Part shown: positions 8,839 through 16,929 of the stretch, piece after piece
Layout of the letters: every line of letters begins with the position of its first letter
Numbering within the stretch: position 1 is the stretch's first letter
DNA from: Pueribacillus theae
Lineage (GTDB): Bacteria > Bacillota > Bacilli > Bacillales > UBA6769
Reading direction: 5' to 3'
Length of the DNA: 64,000 nt
NCBI RefSeq assembly: GCF_003097615.1
Contig: NZ_QCZG01000010.1
Location: 28,597 to 92,596, forward strand
The notes under the pieces: generated by a model
Database searches by the model: none
Told to the model about the DNA's origin: nothing
The model's input: the letters and a program-made list of their open reading frames with translations, nothing else
Program-made: the position numbers and the translations under genes

Positions 8839-10044
8839 CTACATTTTTCCTTTAAAATCTTCGTTTTCAATTAATAGGCTTTGTCCGCTTTTTTTCTGTT
8901 GAAGGACGATCATGATAAGTACTGCAACAATAATAAGTGCCGAACCAAAGAAAGGGATAGCGATATTGGCTGAAAAAACTAAGCCGCCCAGTAAAGGTCC
9001 GACAATTCTTCCTAAACTATCCATCGATTCATTCATGCCCATTGTTACACCATGGCCATAGCTTCCCAGTTTTGAAAGCAATGATACAACAATTGGAATA
9101 ACACATGCTTGCCCAAGCCCAATCATCGAACTCCCAAGTACAGCAACCAACCAATGTGGAGAGAGCGCAATTAAAATGAAGCCAATGGAACAAATAACTA
9201 ACCCATACTGTTTTAATCTTTCTTCATTCCAAATCCGATAAAGCCTTTCCAATACAAAAAACTGAACAATAACAGCCGTACCCGCTTCTGCACTAAAGAC
9301 GATACTGACAAGGCCAGGTGACGATTCAAAACGGGCAATCATAAAATATCCGATCAAACCAAAAAAACTAGAAGCCGCCATTGAAAGTCCTAAAGTAACG
9401 AGATATAACTCCCGATATCCTCTTTTTGTAAGCATCGAAAAAGACTTTAAGTAAGACGTTTTTACTCGAATAAGTGTATGAACGCTACTCGGTTCTTCAA
9501 GGTATTTCCATGCAAAAGGTGTGGTTATAAAAGCAAGAGTACCTGCAACAATGAAAGGCAATTGGACACTAAACTGTGCAAAAAAACCGCCAATGGATGG
9601 ACCGCATAAAAAGCCCAGGCCATTGATTGCTCCCATTTTTGCGATCGCTACATTGCGATGTTCTTGGCTTGTTGAATCGGCAACAATGGAAAGAACAGCA
9701 GGGTATGTACCAGCGGAAAGCGATGCCCCAATCATTCGAGCCAATAAAAGCTGCCAATAACTATTGGCGAATAATAAAAGATAAAAAGCAATTCCAAATC
9801 CGATTAAACCGCAAATTAATACCGGCTTTCTTCCAATCTTATCAGCAAGCCTTCCCCAAAAAGGCGCAGCAATTAATTGAGCTGTCGCCCATCCCGTTAT
9901 GAGAGTTCCCATTTGAAAAGAAGTTAACCCAAGATTGTCAGCTAAAAAAGGCAAGGAGGGAAGGACAATTCCATAGCCAGTCAGCGTCAAAAACATAATA
10001 AAACCCAGTAAAAAGAATACTCTCTTATCCATCATTGTCGTCAT
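8839..10044 (-). CDS. MFS transporter, tandem paralogue
   Basis: The 401-aa, roughly 12-helix protein has motif A GRLADKIGRKP and motif C-like GPSIGGFF. It aligns along its length with the neighbour at 7433-8644 and shares NGLGFLCGP and AASSFFGL. It is probably a proton-driven exporter. The 194-bp gap between the two genes holds no obvious terminator, so the pair may be co-transcribed or have separate promoters. A later ATG (residue 4 or 5) is an alternative start because the best purine-rich stretch, AAAGCGG, lies right at the first ATG. Confidence 0.88.
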   Translation of the reverse strand: MTTMMDKRVFFLLGFIMFLTLTGYGIVLPSLPFLADNLGLTSFQMGTLITGWATAQLIAAPFWGRLADKIGRKPVLICGLIGFGIAFYLLLFANSYWQLLLARMIGASLSAGTYPAVLSIVADSTSQEHRNVAIAKMGAINGLGFLCGPSIGGFFAQFSVQLPFIVAGTLAFITTPFAWKYLEEPSSVHTLIRVKTSYLKSFSMLTKRGYRELYLVTLGLSMAASSFFGLIGYFMIARFESSPGLVSIVFSAEAGTAVIVQFFVLERLYRIWNEERLKQYGLVICSIGFILIALSPHWLVAVLGSSMIGLGQACVIPIVVSLLSKLGSYGHGVTMGMNESMDSLGRIVGPLLGGLVFSANIAIPFFGSALIIVAVLIMIVLQQKKSGQSLLIENEDFKGKM

Positions 10045-10220
10045 CCGCTTTCAAATGAACCATAAGTATAATTTGTAAAAATTTAAATATTTCATGATTC
10101 TTATTATATCGGGAATCTTTTTTTCTGCAATACCTACGCTAACGCGTTCTTTCTGGAAGTGAGAGGCGAAAGGTTAGATTTGTTTAAATTGAGAGACCTG
10201 CCAATTTACACTTTCTTATT

Positions 10221-10252
10221 AAAAAAAAACGAAAGAAACATCTTTCGTTTTT
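10221..10252 (-). terminator. Rho-independent terminator of racE
   Basis: A 10-bp stem (AAAACGAAAG paired with CTTTCGTTTT) with a 6-base loop is followed on the minus strand by a run of T. It starts just beyond the racE stop codon. Confidence 0.85.
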
Positions 10253-10254
10253 AA

Positions 10255-11049
10255 TCAAAGACTAATTTCAATAATGTTGTCTAAAATTGTGTCAAACCAT
10301 TGATTAGCAATTGCGGAAAAAACATCGCTGCTTCCTGTCGTAAAAAACTTATGCTCCGGGTGTTCTTCAGTTGTATGTAATTCACTATGATACAGGATGG
10401 TGCTAACTTCTCTTGCAGTTTCATCCCCTGAAGAAATAATCGCTACATTTTCCCCGATTGCTCTTTGAATAAGCGGTTGTAATAACGGATAATGTGTGCA
10501 GCCCAATATAAGTGTGTCAATCGAAGTTTGTTGAAAAAAAGATAGCTGTTCACGTACAATGCTCATTGCTGCTTCCCCATCGAGACAATTGCTTTCAACG
10601 AGCGGAACAAAAGGTTTACATGCTTTGCTATTTATTTCAACACGGCTATTTATGCTTTTTAATGCATGCTCATAAACTTTGCTATTTATTGTTCCTTCCG
10701 TGCCGATAACGCCGATTTTTTTGTTTTTTGTTACTTTTAGGGCGCTTCGCGCTCCTGGATGTACGACGCCGATTACAGGAATATTTATTTTTTCTCTAAT
10801 GGTGTCGAGCGCAAAAGCTGTCGCTGTATTGCATGCAATGACAAGCATTTTAATCCCTTTTTCCAGTAAGAAACTGACCATTCCCCATGTAAATTCGATC
10901 ACTTCATCCTCAGAACGTGATCCGTAAGGGCATCTTTTCGTATCTCCTACATAATAGATTGTTTCCTTTGGAAGCTGCCTCATCATTTCCTTAGCAACTG
11001 TTAACCCGCCAACACCTGAATCAATGACTCCGATTGGATTATTATTCAC
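10255..11049 (-). CDS. racE: Glutamate racemase
   Basis: It interconverts L- and D-glutamate for peptidoglycan. The protein opens with PIGVIDSGVGGLTVAKE and carries YYVGDTKRCPYG, the first catalytic Cys in VIACNTATA and the second in LGCTHYPLL. The sequence is very close to B. subtilis RacE. I chose the GTG at 11049 (264 aa) because AGAGGCG lies seven bases upstream and the family N-terminus begins only a few residues before PIGVIDSG; a longer GTG start at 11088 adds 13 residues without family support. In B. subtilis racE follows gerE directly; here the sulfate operon lies between them. Confidence 0.96.
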   Translation of the reverse strand: MNNNPIGVIDSGVGGLTVAKEMMRQLPKETIYYVGDTKRCPYGSRSEDEVIEFTWGMVSFLLEKGIKMLVIACNTATAFALDTIREKINIPVIGVVHPGARSALKVTKNKKIGVIGTEGTINSKVYEHALKSINSRVEINSKACKPFVPLVESNCLDGEAAMSIVREQLSFFQQTSIDTLILGCTHYPLLQPLIQRAIGENVAIISSGDETAREVSTILYHSELHTTEEHPEHKFFTTGSSDVFSAIANQWFDTILDNIIEISL

Positions 11050-11211
11050 AATATTCGCCTCTTGTTTTTCTAGTAATAAAAGTCTCACGTTTCCATTTTG
11101 CTTTTTTTTTCAATCAGTTGCAAGGCAATTTGGTTTTTGTAACAGAAATAATAAGTATATTACTTTTTTAATATTCTTATCTATGTCCTATGCATTGAGC
11201 TTAAAAATGTA

Positions 11212-11240
11212 TTGACATTTTTTAAAATAATCGCTACTAT
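11212..11240 (+). promoter_or_regulatory. Sigma-A promoter of the sulfate transport operon
   Basis: TTGACA (11212-11217) and TACTAT (11235-11240) are separated by 17 bases. Transcription would start near 11247 and give a leader of about 125 bases before the 44-aa ORF. Confidence 0.8.
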
Positions 11241-11244
11241 GCAT

Positions 11245-11266
11245 TTATATATATCCTATTGGAATA
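11245..11266 (+). promoter_or_regulatory. CymR-like operator candidate
   Basis: The segment TATATATCCTATTGGAATAG lies immediately after the -10 box. It resembles the 3' half (TWGGAAT preceded by an A/T-rich part) of the CymR box that represses cysteine and sulfur genes in Bacillus. The match is partial, and placement downstream of the promoter is the main support. Confidence 0.4.
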
Positions 11267-11300
11267 GTTTGTTTTAAGTTTGCTGATCAGTCAACTGAAG

Positions 11301-11346
11301 GCTCTATGAGAACATACATAAGTATGATTTCATGGAGTCTTTTTTA
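11301..11346 (+). terminator. Leader hairpin with T-run (possible attenuator)
   Basis: GCTCTATGA pairs with TCATGGAGTC, and the inner arms CATAC and GTATG extend the stem around an ATAA loop. A run of seven T follows. This is a complete intrinsic-terminator structure located after the promoter and before the first ORF of the sulfate operon, so read-through would have to be controlled. Confidence 0.65.
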
Positions 11347-11371
11347 TTTCAATGAGAACGGAGGTGAAAAT

Positions 11372-11506
11372 ATGCCAAACCATGGAATTGAAAACCAAAA
11401 AATTCGATTGCCACAAAGAAAATACAGCCAATTCAACAATTGTAATCAAGCTTACTTCGTTAATCAGACAGCCTTAATAAATCAATCTTTTAGTAACATT
11501 CATTAG
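11372..11506 (+). CDS. Small 44-aa ORF in the sulfate operon leader
   Basis: ATG at 11372 is preceded by GGAGGTGAAAAT, a near-perfect ribosome site. The encoded peptide starts MPNHGIENQKIRLPQRKYSQ and is rich in Asn and Gln, with one Cys and no membrane segment. I do not recognise a family. It lies between the leader hairpin and the sulfate-binding protein gene (67 bp), so it may be a regulatory leader peptide or a small accessory protein. It is not cysteine-rich enough to act as a simple Cys-codon attenuator. Confidence 0.6.
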   Translation: MPNHGIENQKIRLPQRKYSQFNNCNQAYFVNQTALINQSFSNIH

Positions 11507-11573
11507 TTGATTTGACTATTATAATGCAGTTTATTGTTTCGAAAATATTTGAAAGCGAGGATAATTAATTTTA

Positions 11574-12623
11574 ATGAAAGTAACTTTAACCAAATTTTTC
11601 AGCGTTGCCGTTTCTGTCATCGTCATTTTAACTGGGTGCAATACAAAAGAAACGAATCAAGACGTAACTGCAGGAGATAAGAAAAAGCTAGAAATTTTAA
11701 ATGTTTCTTATGATCCGACTCGTGAATTATATGAAGAATTTAATCAAGAATTTATTAAATATTGGGAAAAAGAAACAGGGCAAAAAGTGGCCATTCAGCA
11801 ATCACATGGAGGATCTGGTAAACAAGCCCGATCTGTAATTGATGGTTTAGAAGCAGATGTCGTAACTCTTGCTCTTGCCGGTGATATCGATGAAATTGCG
11901 AATACTCGCGATCTGTTGCAGAAAGACTGGCAATCACGCCTGGAACATAATTCTACGCCGTATACTTCAACGATTGTTTTTTTAGTTCGCAAAGGGAATC
12001 CAAAAAACATTCAAGATTGGGATGATCTGACGAAAGAAAATGTTTCGGTCATTACACCGAATCCGAAAACTTCCGGAGGCGCCCGCTGGAATTACCTTGC
12101 CGCTTGGGCGTATGCAAAAGAAAAATATCATAATGATGAAACAAAAATTAAGGAATTTGTAAGCAAAATTTATAAAAATGTAGAAGTTCTCGACTCTGGT
12201 GCACGAGGTGCTACCACTACATTTGTTGAACGCGGTCTCGGTGATGTATTAATCGCTTGGGAAAATGAAGCCTTCTTATCAATCAATGAGTTAGGAAAAG
12301 AAGAGTTTGAAATAGTCGTCCCCACTATTAGCATTTTAGCCGAACCGCCGGTAGCAGTGGTTGATAAGATCGCCAAAAAAAAAGGGACAGCTGAAGTCGC
12401 AGAAGCCTATCTAAAATTTCTATATTCAGATACCGGACAAGAAATTGCAGCAAAAAACTATTACCGTCCCCGTGATGAGAATATTCTGAAAAAGTACACA
12501 GATCAATTTCCGGAAATTAAACTCGTCACAATTGATGAAGACTTTGGCGGCTGGAAAAAAGCCCAAGAAAAGCATTTCAATGATGGTGGCACATTTGATG
12601 ACATTTACTTGCCTCAAAAATAA
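11574..12623 (+). CDS. Sulfate ABC transporter substrate-binding lipoprotein
   Basis: The 349-aa protein begins with a lipoprotein signal peptide whose lipobox ends ILTGC at Cys22, so it is anchored outside the membrane. The mature part has [36 protein letters not shown] and [15 protein letters not shown]. These are signature stretches of the Sbp/CysP sulfate/thiosulfate-binding family, in which backbone and Ser side chains hold the anion. It is followed by two permease genes and the ATPase gene, a full CysTWA importer. Sulfate rather than thiosulfate is the default reading. Confidence 0.94.
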   Translation: MKVTLTKFFSVAVSVIVILTGCNTKETNQDVTAGDKKKLEILNVSYDPTRELYEEFNQEFIKYWEKETGQKVAIQQSHGGSGKQARSVIDGLEADVVTLALAGDIDEIANTRDLLQKDWQSRLEHNSTPYTSTIVFLVRKGNPKNIQDWDDLTKENVSVITPNPKTSGGARWNYLAAWAYAKEKYHNDETKIKEFVSKIYKNVEVLDSGARGATTTFVERGLGDVLIAWENEAFLSINELGKEEFEIVVPTISILAEPPVAVVDKIAKKKGTAEVAEAYLKFLYSDTGQEIAAKNYYRPRDENILKKYTDQFPEIKLVTIDEDFGGWKKAQEKHFNDGGTFDDIYLPQK

Positions 12624-12697
12624 TTTTTAAAAATTGATGGGTGATTGTCTCAGTTTGTTCAATGAGACATCCCCATCTTCGAAACGAAGGTGACAGC

Positions 12698-13531
12698 ATG
12701 AAGAAGAAAAACAGGAAAATAAAAAGACTCAGTGTATTCCCTGGGTTTGGATTATCACTTGGGTTTACAATGCTTTATATTAGCCTTCTCGTACTATTGC
12801 CACTTTCAATGATTTTCTTTTATACATCCATGATGAGTTGGAGCGAATTTTGGGAAACCATTGTTGAACCTCGAGTCGTAGAATCTTATAAATTAAGTTT
12901 CGGTGCTTCCTTCATCGCCGCATGCATAAATGCAATCTTTGGCGTCATCATCGCTTGGGTGCTCGTTCGATACCAATTCCCCGGCAAGAAATTAATAGAT
13001 GGACTCGTGGATTTGCCTTTTGCCTTGCCGACTGCCGTTGCAGGGATTGCGTTAACAACACTTTATGCTGAAAACGGCTGGCTCGGACAATTTTTTTCTT
13101 TTAAAATTGCCTTTACTCCAATTGGAATTACGATCGCCTTAATCTTTATTGGACTGCCATTTGTCGTCAGAATGGTGCAACCTGTTTTACAAAACTTTGA
13201 AACAGAATTGGAAGAGGCATCAGCCATTTTAGGGGCAAACCGGTTGCAAACTTTTTTAAAGGTCATCTTTCCAGAATTACTTCCCGCTATTATAACTGGC
13301 TTTGCACTCGCTTTTGCAAGGGCGTTAGGCGAATATGGCTCTGTTATTTTCATTGCAGGAAATATGCCAATGAAAACAGAAATTACACCGCTTATCATCA
13401 TGACAAAACTTGAGCAATATGACTACACAGGAGCAACTTCAATTGCTGTGGTGATGCTCATTATGTCGTTTATCATTCTCTTGTTTATAAACGGGATGCA
13501 GTGGTGGTCAAATAAAAAATTCATGCAATAG
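12698..13531 (+). CDS. cysT: Sulfate ABC transporter permease CysT
   Basis: The 277-aa membrane protein has about six hydrophobic segments and the ABC-coupling motif EEASAILGANRLQTFLKVIFP, with GEYGSVIFIAGNMP as in CysT/CysU. It forms the membrane channel with CysW. I chose ATG at 12698, preceded by GAAGGTGA, instead of an upstream GTG that would add 19 residues with no membrane or family character. It lies 74 bp after the binding-protein stop and 15 bp before cysW. Confidence 0.94.
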   Translation: MKKKNRKIKRLSVFPGFGLSLGFTMLYISLLVLLPLSMIFFYTSMMSWSEFWETIVEPRVVESYKLSFGASFIAACINAIFGVIIAWVLVRYQFPGKKLIDGLVDLPFALPTAVAGIALTTLYAENGWLGQFFSFKIAFTPIGITIALIFIGLPFVVRMVQPVLQNFETELEEASAILGANRLQTFLKVIFPELLPAIITGFALAFARALGEYGSVIFIAGNMPMKTEITPLIIMTKLEQYDYTGATSIAVVMLIMSFIILLFINGMQWWSNKKFMQ

Positions 13532-13546
13532 TAAGGGGGATTTACA

Positions 13547-14386
13547 ATGGCGGGATACGTTGGTAAATCAACGGCAAATTCTGAACCGTTCTTCATTCGG
13601 TTCATTCTGATCATCCTAACAATCACGTTCTTAAGCATATTCTTAATCTTGCCGCTCATTGCGATTTTTATGAAAGCTTTTGATCAAGGTGTGAATGCTT
13701 ACTTAGCCTCTAATGCAGATCCAGATGCACTCTCAGCGGTTAAACTAACGCTGCTCGTAGTTTTGATAACCGTACCGCTTAACACTCTGTTCGGCATCAT
13801 CGCTGCTTGGCTAATTACAAAGTTTGATTTTAAAGGAAAAAGTATATTAACGACAATCATCGATATTCCATTTGCGGTTTCACCGGTCATAGCAGGTCTT
13901 GTTTTCATCCTCCTATTTGGAGCTCAAAGTTTACTAGGGCAATGGCTCATTTCACATAACATTCATATTATTTTTGCTGTTCCTGGAATTGTCCTTGCCA
14001 CACTTTTTGTGACGTTTCCATTTGTTGCAAGAGAATTACTTCCAGTCATGCAAATGCAAGGGAAAGCTGAAGAGGAAGCTTCTTTATCATTAGGGGCAAA
14101 TGGATTGAAAACTTTTTTTTACATTACGTTACCAAATATTAAATGGGGGCTTCTGTATGGGATTATCCTTTGTAGCGCACGCGCCATCGGTGAGTTCGGA
14201 GCAGTTTCCGTTGTCTCAGGCCATATTCGCGGCTTAACAAATACAATGACGCTGCATATAGAAATTTTATACAACGAATATCAATTTACAGCTGCATTTG
14301 CAGTCGCTTCACTTATGTCGATCCTCGCGATTATTACGCTCCTCATAAAGAATTTTATTGAATGGAAATCTAAAATCCAATCGTAA
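13547..14386 (+). CDS. cysW: Sulfate ABC transporter permease CysW
   Basis: The 279-aa protein has about six membrane segments, the coupling loop EEEASLSLGANGLKTFFYITLP, and GEFGAVSVVSGHIRG, a CysW hallmark. It pairs with CysT and contacts the CysA ATPase through the coupling loop. AAGGGGGAT upstream is its ribosome site. It sits between cysT and cysA with 15-bp gaps on both sides, consistent with one transcript. Confidence 0.95.
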   Translation: MAGYVGKSTANSEPFFIRFILIILTITFLSIFLILPLIAIFMKAFDQGVNAYLASNADPDALSAVKLTLLVVLITVPLNTLFGIIAAWLITKFDFKGKSILTTIIDIPFAVSPVIAGLVFILLFGAQSLLGQWLISHNIHIIFAVPGIVLATLFVTFPFVARELLPVMQMQGKAEEEASLSLGANGLKTFFYITLPNIKWGLLYGIILCSARAIGEFGAVSVVSGHIRGLTNTMTLHIEILYNEYQFTAAFAVASLMSILAIITLLIKNFIEWKSKIQS

Positions 14387-14401
14387 AAGGGGCCAAGATC
14401 A

Positions 14402-15463
14402 ATGAGTATTTTAATCGAAAATGTTACGAAAACATTCGGTTCTTTTCATGCACTGAAACAGATAAATCTTGAAATTCAAACAGGTGAACTCGTAGCGCTA
14501 TTAGGACCATCGGGTTCAGGCAAAACGACTCTGCTTCGAATTATTGCGGGGCTTGAGGATCCCGATGAAGGGATCATCCATTTTGGAAAAAAAGAAATTA
14601 CACATCTTCATACTGCAAAGCGAAAAGTCGGGTATGTTTTTCAACATTATGCACTTTTTAAACATATGACGGTATTTGATAATATCGCATACGGTTTAAA
14701 AGTACTTCCCAAAAAAACACGTCCTTCAAAAAAAGAAATCGAATCAAAAGTGAATAAACTACTCCAACTTATTAAACTTGAGGCATTTGCGAACCGTTAT
14801 CCAGCACAATTGTCAGGGGGACAAAAACAGCGGGTCGCATTAGCAAGAGCGCTAGCCGTCGAGCCAAAGCTGTTGCTGTTAGATGAGCCTTTTGGAGCAT
14901 TGGATGCAAAGGTAAGAAAAGAACTTAGACGATGGCTAAGGCAACTGCATGATGACTTTCAGATCACAAGCATTTTTGTCACACATGATCAAGAAGAAGC
15001 GCTTGATGTAGCGAATCGAATTGTCATCATGAACGAAGGCAAAATCGAACAAATTGGAAGTCCAGACGAAGTATATGAACAACCAAACAGCCCATTTGTA
15101 TACAATTTTTTAGGCAATGTCAATGTATTTAAAGGAAGAGTGCAAAATGGAAAACTTTTTAACGGGGATGCTGAATTGCCAGTACCAGATGTTACTCATT
15201 CGGAAAACGATCAAGCACTTGGCTATGTTCGCCCACATGAATTATCCATCGTACGGAATGGTTCATTAAAAGAAGCAATAAAAGCGACAATTGCACATAT
15301 TCATACAGTCGGAAGAGCGGTTCATATCGAATTGAAAAGAAAGGATACGAATCAATTTTTAGAAGTTGAATTAACAAAAGAAGAATACGAAGATTTAAAG
15401 CTTCGAACAGGAGAAGAAGTTTTTGTAAAGCCTAAACATCTTCAAATTTTTAAGGGAAATTAA
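14402..15463 (+). CDS. cysA: Sulfate ABC transporter ATP-binding protein CysA
   Basis: The 353-aa cytoplasmic ATPase has Walker [11 protein letters not shown]-loop [11 protein letters not shown], signature LSGGQKQR, Walker B LLLLDEPF and the switch His in [11 protein letters not shown]-terminal TOBE-type domain follows ([21 protein letters not shown]). It drives sulfate import through CysT and CysW. It is the last gene of the operon and is followed at once by a strong terminator. Confidence 0.96.
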   Translation: MSILIENVTKTFGSFHALKQINLEIQTGELVALLGPSGSGKTTLLRIIAGLEDPDEGIIHFGKKEITHLHTAKRKVGYVFQHYALFKHMTVFDNIAYGLKVLPKKTRPSKKEIESKVNKLLQLIKLEAFANRYPAQLSGGQKQRVALARALAVEPKLLLLDEPFGALDAKVRKELRRWLRQLHDDFQITSIFVTHDQEEALDVANRIVIMNEGKIEQIGSPDEVYEQPNSPFVYNFLGNVNVFKGRVQNGKLFNGDAELPVPDVTHSENDQALGYVRPHELSIVRNGSLKEAIKATIAHIHTVGRAVHIELKRKDTNQFLEVELTKEEYEDLKLRTGEEVFVKPKHLQIFKGN

Positions 15464-15466
15464 TAA

Positions 15467-15499
15467 ACACCTCCTGAACATAAGTACAGGAGGTGTTTT
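15467..15499 (+). terminator. Terminator of the sulfate operon
   Basis: ACACCTCCTG and CAGGAGGTGT form a 10-bp G/C-rich stem around a 10-base loop, followed by TTTT. It begins four bases after the cysA stop. Confidence 0.88.
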
Positions 15500-15576
15500 C
15501 GATTTTAAGTCAAATGCTCGGAGAAGAACAAAGTGGAGTTGCTCACTTTGTTTGACAAAAACCCAGATATATCAAA

Positions 15577-15737
15577 TGAACAAAAGATTTTAATAGCAAT
15601 CTTTTGATAGCTAAACGAAGAAACCGAAGATCGGCCAACATTGCTTTTCCTTTCAGTCGTTCGGAAGGTCTCGAAGTGTCTTGAGAAAGCATCTTTGCCA
15701 AACTCAGACCAACTGTGTTTAAAATTCTTTTGTTCAA
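15577..15737. repeat. Degenerate dispersed repeat, copy B
   Basis: This is the longer relative of 7229-7350, bounded by TGAACAAAAGATTTT and AAAATTCTTTTGTTCA, which form terminal inverted repeats. A minus-strand reading frame across it (RILNTVGLSLAKMLSQDTS and onward) is open but has no ribosome site. It fills most of the gap between the cysA and gerE terminators. Confidence 0.6.
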
Positions 15738-15760
15738 CGTATATATGTTTATCATTATCG

Positions 15761-15799
15761 AAAAAAGAACCCGGCTTCCAGGGAAGGAAACCGGAATTC
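15761..15799 (-). terminator. Terminator of gerE
   Basis: On the minus strand CCGGTTTCC pairs with GGAAGCCGG (one mismatch), flanked by GAA and TTC pairs, then TTTTTT. It lies within a few bases of the gerE stop. Confidence 0.8.
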
Positions 15800-15801
15800 T
15801 T

Positions 15802-16023
15802 CTATATTTCTAATTCCCCAAGCCTTAGTAGCTCGACTACCGCTTGAGAGCGCCCCTTCACTCCTAATTTCTGCATTGTATTTGAAATATGGTTTCTTAC
15901 CGTTTTTTCGCTGATAAATAATTCTTTCGCGATTTCTCTTGTCGTTTTGTCTTGGACTAGTAGCTCAAATACTTCTCGTTCTCTTTTCGTAAGAAGCGGT
16001 TTCGGTCGATAACGATTTTTCAA
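15802..16023 (-). CDS. gerE: GerE, late spore-coat gene regulator
   Basis: The 73-aa LuxR-type HTH protein contains KPLLTKREREVFELLVQDKT and SEKTVRNHISNTMQKLGVKG, nearly identical to B. subtilis GerE. GerE acts in the mother cell with sigma-K to switch coat genes on or off. I chose the TTG at 16023: AAGGAGG lies nine bases upstream and the resulting N-terminus matches the family length (74 aa in B. subtilis). The longer frame to 16086 has no ribosome site. A sigma-K type promoter lies upstream. Confidence 0.96.
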   Translation of the reverse strand: MKNRYRPKPLLTKREREVFELLVQDKTTREIAKELFISEKTVRNHISNTMQKLGVKGRSQAVVELLRLGELEI

Positions 16024-16087
16024 CGGTTCCACCCTCCTTGCGCGGGCTTTAGGAACTGTTTTCAAAAGAGATAGGTTTAGTCTCAAT

Positions 16088-16115
16088 TAGTATATGACTT
16101 GTTGCATTTTCATGT
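16088..16115 (-). promoter_or_regulatory. Sigma-K type promoter of gerE
   Basis: The minus strand has the -10 element CATATACTA (CATANNNTA) at 16096-16088 and an AC pair 17 bases upstream, fitting the sigma-K consensus. gerE is sigma-K dependent in B. subtilis. Confidence 0.65.
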
Positions 16116-16116
16116 G

Positions 16117-16147
16117 AAAAAAAAGAAAAGCCTCCTTGGGGGAGACT
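16117..16147 (-). terminator. Terminator after sdhB
   Basis: AGTCTCC and GGAGGCT form a seven-pair stem (one G-U) and the minus strand then reads TTTTCTTTTTTTT. It ends the sdhCAB transcript and slightly precedes the gerE promoter. Confidence 0.75.
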
Positions 16148-16167
16148 CTATTGTAAAATTATAGATT

Positions 16168-16929
16168 TTAAAGGTTGTCGCTTCCAAAGAAGTTTTTGAA
16201 CATCTGCAGTGTCGTCGCTCTATTCATTGAAGCAATCGACGTTGTAAGCGGAATGCCTTTCGGACATGATTGAACACAGTTTTGTGAGTTTCCGCAGTCT
16301 TCTATTCCGCCCTCACCCATTAATGCGTTAAGCCGTTCTTCTTTATGCATTGCGCCTGTTGGATGAGTATTAAACAGACGGACGAGAGAAAGTGCAAAAG
16401 GCCCAATGAAGTCGGATCGATCGTTTACATTCGGGCATGCTTCTAGACAAACACCGCACGTCATACATTTCGACAATTCATATGCCCATTGTCTTTGTCT
16501 TTCAGGCATACGTGGACCAGGTCCTAAATCATAGGTTCCGTCAATCGGAATCCACGCTTTAATTCGTTTCATTGCATTAAACATGCGGCTCCGATCAACG
16601 ACTAAGTCGCGAACAACCGGAAAAGTCGCCATTGGCTCAAGACGTATTGGCTGATCCAACTTATCAACGAGGGCTGTACAAGATTGTCGCGCTTTTCCAT
16701 TAATCACCATTGAACAAGCACCGCACACCTCTTCAAGACAATTCATTTCCCATTGAACAGGCGTTGTCTTTTCCCCTTTTGCATTCACCGGATTCCTGCG
16801 TATCTCCATTAAAGCGGAGATGACGTTCATGTTCGGTCTATAAGGAAGTTGAAATTCCTCCTGATAAGAGGAAGACTCAGGTGAGTCTTGGCGAGTGATG
16901 ATAAATCGAACCATTTTTTCTTCACTCAT
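16168..16929 (-). CDS. sdhB: Succinate dehydrogenase iron-sulfur subunit
   Basis: The 253-aa protein has a plant-ferredoxin-type 2Fe-2S site (Cys64, Cys69, Cys72, Cys84), a 4Fe-4S site beginning CMTCGVCLEAC (Cys155, 158, 161) and the third cluster ligands among Cys165, Cys212, Cys218 and Cys222. It passes electrons from the SdhA flavin to the heme/quinone site in SdhC. It overlaps the sdhA stop by 4 bp, so the two are translationally coupled. Confidence 0.97.
   Translation of the reverse strand: MSEEKMVRFIITRQDSPESSSYQEEFQLPYRPNMNVISALMEIRRNPVNAKGEKTTPVQWEMNCLEEVCGACSMVINGKARQSCTALVDKLDQPIRLEPMATFPVVRDLVVDRSRMFNAMKRIKAWIPIDGTYDLGPGPRMPERQRQWAYELSKCMTCGVCLEACPNVNDRSDFIGPFALSLVRLFNTHPTGAMHKEERLNALMGEGGIEDCGNSQNCVQSCPKGIPLTTSIASMNRATTLQMFKNFFGSDNL

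Noticed and set aside
15543..15755. 70-codon minus-strand ORF in repeat B
   Set aside because: No ribosome site and a frame broken in copy A; treated as repeat, possibly a transposase relic.
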